DNA from: Gammaproteobacteria bacterium
Lineage (GTDB): Bacteria > Pseudomonadota > Gammaproteobacteria > Pseudomonadales > Azotimanducaceae
Direction: 5' to 3'
Length of the DNA stretch: 6,188 nucleotides
Assembly (NCBI GenBank): GCA_009840715.1
Contig: VXNE01000216.1
Span: 1-6,188 of the forward strand
Shown here: positions 1 to 4,896 of the stretch, in pieces
Position numbering within the stretch: position 1 is the stretch's first letter
How the letters are laid out: each line of letters begins with the position of its first letter
Notes under the pieces: model-generated
Seen by the model: only the letters and a program-made list of their open reading frames with translations
Databases searched by the model: none
Told to the model about the DNA's origin: nothing
Position numbers and translations under genes: made by a program

Positions 1-229
1 ATCCTCGACAAAGTCAGACGCATTGGCCTAGTTATTTCTGGGACGGCACACTAGCGGCTGCGGGAGGGGCGGTCAACGGACCTGCGCCGGGGAGCGTGAG
101 CGCCGTTCCGTTCGGCGGCGCAAGCCCTTAGACTCCCATCATGCATCGGGCTTCCGCCAGAGATCGCCTTGAACGACTCCGACGCATCGACCCGGCGTAC
201 GGCGCTCGCTGAGCTCGCCCGGGTACTCG
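1..229. other. Upstream region of the PhyH gene, no gene seen
   Basis: No reading frame here has both a plausible start and recognisable protein content. The first 55 bases are less GC-rich than the rest, as is common in promoter regions, but I found no convincing -35/-10 pair. A weak hairpin (CGCCG at 101-105 with CGGCG at 113-117, 7-nt loop) is present without a T-tract. The promoter for the PhyH gene probably lies here or beyond the left edge. Confidence 0.4.
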
Positions 230-237
230 AAAGGAGG
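230..237 (+). promoter_or_regulatory. Shine-Dalgarno site of the PhyH gene
   Basis: AAAGGAGG matches the 16S anti-Shine-Dalgarno core fully and lies 7 nt before the ATG at 245. It fixes the start of the dioxygenase gene and argues against the overlapping frame that opens at 169. A complete site suggests strong initiation. Confidence 0.85.
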
Positions 238-244
238 AAGGCCC

Positions 245-1093
245 ATGCAGACCCTGAGTCCCGAGCAGCGCAGGCAGTGGCAAGTGGACGGCTACCTGCA
301 CCTCGAGCAGGTGTTCGACGCCGACGAAGTCAACTTCTACTGCGACCAGATGGACCGCTTCCGGAAGCTGCCCGGCTACGAGCCGGACCGCCGGCCGGAC
401 CTGCCTATCGGCCACTACAGCTGGATGGACCACACGCCGAACCTCGATCCCGACGGCTTCATGGACCGGCGGGAACTCCTGACGTATCACCAGGGCTTCA
501 TCGACCTCATCGACCGGGCGCCGGTGTTCGACTACATCGTCGACATCATGGGTCCGAACCTCCTGCTCAGCATGACCCAGGCGATCGTCCGCCACTCCGG
601 CGAGGACTCGCACTGCTACACGCACACTGACGGCGGGGAATCGCTCCGCACGATCCGCGTGTCGGAGTCGAGCCCGCCGATCGCGATGAAGGCGATGTAC
701 TTGCTGACGGACGTCACCGAGCCCGACAGCGGCAACCTCACCGTGTTCCCCGGCAGCCACATGCGGCCGATCCCGTTGCCGGGCGAGCGCACCATCACCC
801 CGTACTCGCCCGGCGCCGCGCAGCTCATGGGCAGGGCCGGCGACGTGTACCTCTTCCCGCACGCCCTGTGGCACGGACCGAGCCGCAACCTGTCGGGACG
901 CGGCCGGCGGTGTCTCCTCTACAACTACTGCCAGCTCTGGGTCCGCTGCTACGACTACCACACGATCCCGGACGTCGCGCAGCGCTGCACACCACGCCAG
1001 CGCCGCTTGCTCGGCGACCTCGGCTACGACTTCATGCCGGGGTCTTACTTCTACGTCCCGAAGGACCAGGAGGAGGTGATCGGGGCGGCGTGA
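245..1093 (+). CDS. Phytanoyl-CoA dioxygenase (PhyH) family protein
   Basis: This 282-residue protein is a probable non-heme Fe(II)/2-oxoglutarate-dependent oxygenase of the PhyH family, which hydroxylates or otherwise oxidises small organic substrates using O2 and 2-oxoglutarate. The iron-binding facial triad is visible: H127 and D129 in the HTD motif (YTHTDG), and distal H210 in LWHGPSRN. R221, eleven residues after H210, matches the position of the 2-oxoglutarate-binding arginine in human PHYH. The strand DSGNLTVFPGSH (161-172) is the typical family block between them. Length is normal for the family and no signal peptide or membrane segment is seen, so it is likely cytosolic. The start is set by a perfect Shine-Dalgarno. 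It stands alone, facing the NnrU gene, with no partner genes to reveal its substrate; PhyH homologues range from fatty acyl-CoA to natural-product hydroxylases. The fold and chemistry are well supported; the substrate is unknown. Confidence 0.93.
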   Translation: MQTLSPEQRRQWQVDGYLHLEQVFDADEVNFYCDQMDRFRKLPGYEPDRRPDLPIGHYSWMDHTPNLDPDGFMDRRELLTYHQGFIDLIDRAPVFDYIVDIMGPNLLLSMTQAIVRHSGEDSHCYTHTDGGESLRTIRVSESSPPIAMKAMYLLTDVTEPDSGNLTVFPGSHMRPIPLPGERTITPYSPGAAQLMGRAGDVYLFPHALWHGPSRNLSGRGRRCLLYNYCQLWVRCYDYHTIPDVAQRCTPRQRRLLGDLGYDFMPGSYFYVPKDQEEVIGAA

Positions 1094-1106
1094 TGGACGA
1101 CGTCGT

Positions 1107-1131
1107 GTAGGGGCGGGCCTTGTGCCCGCCC
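1107..1131 (+). repeat. GTAG-hairpin repeat unit A (REP-like)
   Basis: GTAG (1107-1110) is followed by a perfect 8-bp stem, GGGCGGGC (1111-1118) with GCCCGCCC (1124-1131), around the 5-nt loop CTTGT. It begins 13 nt after the PhyH stop codon. A GTAG tetranucleotide at the foot of a hairpin is the known signature of REP sequences linked to RAYT transposases; the assignment here is inferred. No T-tract follows, so it is not a classical terminator, although it could slow 3' exonucleases or polymerase. Confidence 0.75.
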
Positions 1132-1159
1132 GTGCCGGCGGCATGCAAGGTGCTGAGAC

Positions 1160-1184
1160 GGGACGCCACAAGGGCGTCCCCTAC
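1160..1184 (-). repeat. GTAG-hairpin repeat unit B, inverted relative to A
   Basis: On the minus strand this reads GTAG, then an 8-bp perfect stem GGGACGCC/GGCGTCCC around the loop CTTGT. The layout, stem length and loop are the same as unit A, but the stem bases differ in a compensated way (both arms changed together). Units A and B are in opposite orientation, 28 nt apart, like the paired REPs of a BIME. Confidence 0.75.
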
Positions 1185-1207
1185 GACGTCTGTTCTGCGT
1201 CAGGCGC

Positions 1208-1226
1208 GGGCGCAGTCCGCCCCTAC
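1208..1226 (-). repeat. GTAG-hairpin repeat unit C, degenerate
   Basis: On the minus strand this reads GTAG (1226-1223), then GGGCG, loop GACTG, CGCCC: a 5-bp stem with a 5-nt loop. The first ten bases (GTAGGGGCGG) are identical to unit A, but the loop and outer arm have diverged. The TAG of its GTAG is the stop codon of the NnrU gene. It is weaker than A and B and probably a decayed copy. Confidence 0.5.
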
Positions 1227-1918
1227 CAGCCAACCCCCACGGGCACTCCTGACACCCACACGTGCCCCCACCAGAGCGCGATGAACGCCGCCGCGGCGAC
1301 GACGGGAGCGAGCCAGCCCACTTCGGAGAGCCTGAGCGACTGACGGCTCTGGACGATCGCCGCGAACGGCACCACGGAAGTCGCCTCGCAAAACGCGTCC
1401 CAGCGCGCGCCGAAGGTGCCCTGCTTGCGCCGGTCGATGAGGGCCATGCCCCAGCCGGACACGAGGGCGAACGCGCCGAAGAAGAGCAGGGACGGCAGGT
1501 CGCCGTTCGCGAGGAGGTGGCTCAGTGCCCAGATCAGGATGCCGCTCTGCACCGGGTGGCGCGTGATCCGCATGACGCCGGTTACCGGCACCTCCTCGCC
1601 GTCGTCGAGCACCACTACCGAGCTGGGGTTGCGGGTGAGCACGCCGCCGATCACGAGCAGCAGCGCGACGGGCATGAGCAGCAGCGGGACCCAGCGCAGC
1701 CATTCGAACGTCGGCCACAGGAGCACGCCGGGCGTGGTCGCGTTGTACGCCCGCGCGAGCAGGACGAGCACCACGATCGAGACGACGGAGTAGACGCCGA
1801 GGTACGGCCTCTCGCCCATCGCGCCGACCAGGCGGTCGCGCAGGCCCGTGCTCGTCACGCCGAGATGCTGGGCCACGAACAGCACCGCCCAGAGAGCAAG
1901 CCAGGATAGTTCGGTCAT
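1223..1918 (-). CDS. NnrU family integral membrane protein
   Basis: A 231-residue protein with about six hydrophobic segments (roughly residues 4-20, 38-57, 72-95, 122-138, 142-161 and 199-220), so an inner-membrane protein. It matches the NnrU family by an N-terminal histidine-containing helix followed by a basic stretch (QHLGVTSTGLRDR), the block GVMRITRHP (114-122), LLANGD (135-140) and TSVVPFAAI (180-188). NnrU was named from a gene in a nitric oxide and nitrite reductase region of denitrifiers; its biochemical role is unsettled, and the RHP block recalls isoprenylcysteine methyltransferase-like membrane enzymes. No denitrification gene is visible here. It follows nuoN on the same strand after 57 nt without an obvious terminator, so co-transcription with the nuo operon is possible, but it has its own good Shine-Dalgarno. 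The TAG stop lies inside repeat unit C. Family assignment is firm; function is not. Confidence 0.88.
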   Translation of the reverse strand: MTELSWLALWAVLFVAQHLGVTSTGLRDRLVGAMGERPYLGVYSVVSIVVLVLLARAYNATTPGVLLWPTFEWLRWVPLLLMPVALLLVIGGVLTRNPSSVVVLDDGEEVPVTGVMRITRHPVQSGILIWALSHLLANGDLPSLLFFGAFALVSGWGMALIDRRKQGTFGARWDAFCEATSVVPFAAIVQSRQSLRLSEVGWLAPVVAAAAFIALWWGHVWVSGVPVGVGW

Positions 1919-1924
1919 GTCGGT

Positions 1925-1932
1925 CCCCCTCC
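1925..1932 (-). promoter_or_regulatory. Shine-Dalgarno site of the NnrU gene
   Basis: Read on the minus strand, GGAGGGGG lies 6 nt before the ATG at 1918-1916. It supports this start and independent initiation rather than coupling to nuoN. The remaining gap to nuoN (1933-1975) shows no hairpin with a T-tract, so a nuo transcript may read through. Confidence 0.65.
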
Positions 1933-1975
1933 GACGCTTCGGGACCGATTCTACGCCCAGGCTCCTTCGGCCGCG

Positions 1976-3424
1976 CTATCCCCCGAACGCCCGCACCGCG
2001 TCGCGCGCCACGTCGATCACCGGCGTCGGGAAGATCCCGAACACGACAATCGCGGCGCCGAGCACGCTGGCCGCGGCGATACCTTCGATCGACCGGACGG
2101 ACGCTGCCGGGACGGCCCCGTCGTCCGGGGTGCGGATCATGCTGAAGACGATGCGCAGGTAGTAGTAGATGCCGATCGCGCTGCCGATCACGAGGGCCCA
2201 GAGGAGCGCCCAGAGTTCTGCCTCGATGCCGGCGGCGAACAGGTAGAACTTCGCGATGAACCCCACGGTGAGCGGGATGCCGGCGAGCGAGAGCGCGGCG
2301 GCGGTCAGGACGGCGGCGAGCACGGGGCGGCGCCAGTAGAGCCCGGCGTAGGCGGCCAGCGATTCCGTGTCGGAGGGCGCGCCCGTCGAGAGCACCGTCA
2401 TCGCCCCGAACGCCGCGAGGGTCATCAGGAAGTACCCCGCCAGGTAGAACATCCCCGTCTCGAGGGCCATGGCCGGAGTCGCGAGGGCGGACACCACCAG
2501 CACCGCGATGAGCAGGTAGCCGATGTGGGCGATGGAGGAGTACGCCAGGATGCGCTTCAGATTGTCCTGCAGGAGCGCGAGCACGTTGCCGACGACCATC
2601 GAGACGATGGCGATGAGCGAGACGGCCAGGAACAGCGCCTCGTGGGAGAGCAGGTCCGTCTCCACGAGGTAGCGCAACAGTACCGCGAGCACGCCGCCCT
2701 TCGAGACCGTGGCGACGAATCCCGTCACCGGGGCCGGAGCGCCCTGGTAGACGTCGGGCGTCCACATGTGGAACGGCACGAGGGAGAGCTTGAAGGCGAC
2801 GGCCGCGAGGATCATGACCTGTCCGGCGATGAGCAGCGGGTCCGAACTCGCGCCCAGGACCGCGCCGAAGGCCATCGTGCCGACGGCGGCGTAGACGAGG
2901 GCCATGCCGAACAGCATCGTTGTGGAGGCGACGCCGGAGAGCACCAGGTACTTCATCGCGGCCTCGAGCGGGGCCTGGCCCTCCTCCGGGTAGGCGATCA
3001 TCGCGTAGAGCGAGATGGAGACAATCTCGAGGCCGAGCAGGAACGCGGCGAAGTGGGCGGCCGACGCCATCGTCATGGCGCCGAGCGTCGCGGAAAGGAG
3101 CAGGATGTAGAACTCCTCGCGGTGGGCTCGGGACGCCCGCGCGTCGAGGTACCGGTACCCGAGCAGCGCGGTCACGATGGCGGTGAGCACGAAGAGCCCG
3201 TTGAAGAAGTTCGCGAAGGCGTCGATGGTGAGGAAACCGTCGATGCTCTGCGCTCCCGCGGCGTTCGACCCGGGCAGCGTCGCGAGCGTGGCGACCAGTG
3301 CGGCGACGGTGAGCCACATCGCCAGCGCGTGGCCGCGGCGGAACGAGACGACGAGCAGCAGCACCAGCAGGGCGCCGGTCAGCACGAGGTAGGGGAGCAG
3401 GGCGCTCCAGGCGGCGGCGCTCAT
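1976..3424 (-). CDS. nuoN: NADH-quinone oxidoreductase subunit N
   Basis: A 482-residue antiporter-like membrane subunit of respiratory complex I, part of the proton-pumping arm in the cytoplasmic membrane. Length is normal for NuoN and hydrophobic helices fill the sequence. Residues matching E. coli NuoN channel residues are present: E133 in GLEIVSISLY, K158 in AAMKYL, K212 in FKLSLVPFHMWTPDVYQG, K242 in TVSKGG, and K392 in GFIAKFYLF. The signature LKRILAYSSIAHIGY starts at residue 289. I chose the ATG at 3424 because it overlaps the nuoM stop as ATGA and has GGGAGG (3429-3434) 4 nt upstream; the same frame stays open for another 1.4 kb, but that extension is only a shadow of nuoM. As in most nuo operons it is the last nuo gene. 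The sequence looks intact and functional. Confidence 0.96.
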   Translation of the reverse strand: MSAAAWSALLPYLVLTGALLVLLLVVSFRRGHALAMWLTVAALVATLATLPGSNAAGAQSIDGFLTIDAFANFFNGLFVLTAIVTALLGYRYLDARASRAHREEFYILLLSATLGAMTMASAAHFAAFLLGLEIVSISLYAMIAYPEEGQAPLEAAMKYLVLSGVASTTMLFGMALVYAAVGTMAFGAVLGASSDPLLIAGQVMILAAVAFKLSLVPFHMWTPDVYQGAPAPVTGFVATVSKGGVLAVLLRYLVETDLLSHEALFLAVSLIAIVSMVVGNVLALLQDNLKRILAYSSIAHIGYLLIAVLVVSALATPAMALETGMFYLAGYFLMTLAAFGAMTVLSTGAPSDTESLAAYAGLYWRRPVLAAVLTAAALSLAGIPLTVGFIAKFYLFAAGIEAELWALLWALVIGSAIGIYYYLRIVFSMIRTPDDGAVPAASVRSIEGIAAASVLGAAIVVFGIFPTPVIDVARDAVRAFGG

Positions 3425-4896
3425 GGAGCCTCCCAGAGCAGCTCGATCACGGGGCCGGACAGGTCGAGCAGCGGTTGCGGATAGACGCCGATCCAGACGA
3501 GGGCGACCATCATCAGCACCATCACGCTCATTTCGCGCCAGCCGAAGTCGCGCATCACGGGGATGTCCGGGTTCGGCGTGCCCTGGAACGCGCGTTGCAG
3601 CAGGACCAGCCCGTACACGGCGGCGACGACCACGCCGAGGGCCCCCGCAATCGTGAGCGGGATGCTCGCCTTGAACGCGCCCAGGAGGACCAGGAACTCG
3701 CCGATGAAGTTGCCGAGTCCCGGCATGCCGACCGAGGCGATCACGAAGAACATGGTCATGACGCCCATGCGCGGCGCACGCACCCACAGCCCGCCCATGC
3801 GGGACATCTCGCGCGTGTGCAGCCGCTCCTGCAGGGCCCCGGCCATCATGAAGAGCGCCGCGGTGGAGAAGCCGTGGGCGATCATGGTCACGATGGCGCC
3901 CTGCATGCCGAGTTCGTTGGTCACCAGGACCCCGTCCACCTCGTGGAACGCGAACACGCCCAGCAGCACGAAGCCCATGTGCGCGACCGAGCTGTAGGCG
4001 ACCAGGCGCTTGAAGTCCGACTGGCTGTACGCCATGTAGCCGCCGTACAGGATGCTGAGCGCGCCGAGGAACATCGCCCACCAGGCGAAGTCCGCGGAGG
4101 CCTCGGGGAAGAGCGGCACGACGAACCGGATCAGTCCGTAGGCGCCGGTCTTGAGCAGGATTCCGGCCAGGATCACGCTGCCCGCGGTGGGCGCCTGGGT
4201 GTGCGCGTCCGGCAGCCAGGTGTGGAACGGCACGCCGGGGAGCTTCACCACGAAGGCCACGAAGAACCCGAGCATCAGCGCGAACGCGACGTCCCGCGAC
4301 AGTTCTGCGCCGAGCAGGTCGTGGTAGTTGAACGTCAGGAGCCCCGTGGCGGCGTAGTGGAAGTACACCAGCGCCAGGATGGCGAACAGCATCAGGAGCC
4401 CGCTGATCTGGGTGAAGAGGAAGAACTTCATGGCCGCGTAGGCGCGCGCCTCGTGTCCCCAGATCGCGATCAGGAAGTACATGGGAATCAGCATGACTTC
4501 CCAGAAGAAGAAGAAGAGGAACAGGTCGAAGGCGGTGAAGACCCCGACCACGCCCGCCATCACCCACAGGATGTTGAACTGGAAGAACCCGTGGCTCCGC
4601 TCGGTCTCCGTCCAGGAGGAGACGACCGCGACGATGCCGAGAAACAGCGTCAGGGCCACCAGCATGAGCGACAGCCCGTCCATCGACAGGATGACGTGGA
4701 TGCCGAAGCGCGGGATCCACTCGATGTACTGGTTCGCGTAGGCGTAGCCGCCCGCCCAGGCGTTGGCGAGATAGAGCCCGGCCGCGACGAACGTGAGCAG
4801 TCCGACCCAGCGCGGCGCGTTCGGATGCACGCGCTCCGAGGCCCACGCGACCACGCCGCCGAGCAGCAGGAAGAGGATGAGCGCGAGGATGTTCAC
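3421..4896 (-). CDS. nuoM: NADH-quinone oxidoreductase subunit M
   Basis: A 491-residue antiporter-like subunit of complex I, in the middle of the proton-pumping membrane arm. It is close to E. coli NuoM throughout and about as long. Key channel residues are seen: E133 in FWEVMLIPMYFL (E. coli E144), K218 in VVKLPGVPFHTWLPDAH (E. coli K234), K249 in GILLKTGAYG (E. coli K265), and E400 in GNFIGEFLVL (E. coli E407). About 14 membrane helices are expected. The start is a GTG whose last bases form the nuoL stop (GTGA); no Shine-Dalgarno is visible upstream, so translation probably depends on ribosomes finishing nuoL. The 3' end overlaps nuoN as ATGA. This dependence makes the in-frame stop within nuoL relevant to nuoM expression as well. 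Confidence 0.96.
   Translation of the reverse strand: MNILALILFLLLGGVVAWASERVHPNAPRWVGLLTFVAAGLYLANAWAGGYAYANQYIEWIPRFGIHVILSMDGLSLMLVALTLFLGIVAVVSSWTETERSHGFFQFNILWVMAGVVGVFTAFDLFLFFFFWEVMLIPMYFLIAIWGHEARAYAAMKFFLFTQISGLLMLFAILALVYFHYAATGLLTFNYHDLLGAELSRDVAFALMLGFFVAFVVKLPGVPFHTWLPDAHTQAPTAGSVILAGILLKTGAYGLIRFVVPLFPEASADFAWWAMFLGALSILYGGYMAYSQSDFKRLVAYSSVAHMGFVLLGVFAFHEVDGVLVTNELGMQGAIVTMIAHGFSTAALFMMAGALQERLHTREMSRMGGLWVRAPRMGVMTMFFVIASVGMPGLGNFIGEFLVLLGAFKASIPLTIAGALGVVVAAVYGLVLLQRAFQGTPNPDIPVMRDFGWREMSVMVLMMVALVWIGVYPQPLLDLSGPVIELLWEAP
3429..3434 (-). promoter_or_regulatory. Shine-Dalgarno site of nuoN, inside the end of nuoM
   Basis: GGGAGG on the minus strand lies 4 nt before the nuoN ATG (3424-3422), within the last codons of nuoM. 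With the ATGA overlap it supports this start and coupled translation. The spacing is slightly short but workable. Confidence 0.6.

Noticed and set aside
5..34. TCGACA followed by TAGTTA, considered as a sigma-70-type promoter
   Set aside because: The -10 candidate shares only two bases with TATAAT; too weak to call.
141..212. Short 23-residue frame upstream of the PhyH gene, considered as a leader peptide
   Set aside because: No Shine-Dalgarno, no attenuator-like structure and no residue bias; chance is sufficient.
128..1171. 347-codon minus-strand frame opposite the PhyH gene
   Set aside because: Low-complexity Val/Arg/His composition, no recognisable family, no ribosome site; PhyH on the plus strand has an intact catalytic motif set.
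1107..1226. CRISPR array or intrinsic terminator as the identity of the hairpin cluster
   Set aside because: There are only three units, in mixed orientation and with variable stems, so it is not CRISPR. No T-tract follows any stem on either strand, so these are not classical terminators.
3425..4846. Upstream extension of the nuoN frame that would give a 956-residue fusion protein
   Set aside because: The extension is Arg/Pro/His-rich shadow sequence of nuoM; real NuoN begins at the ATG at 3424 with the expected length, overlap and ribosome binding site.
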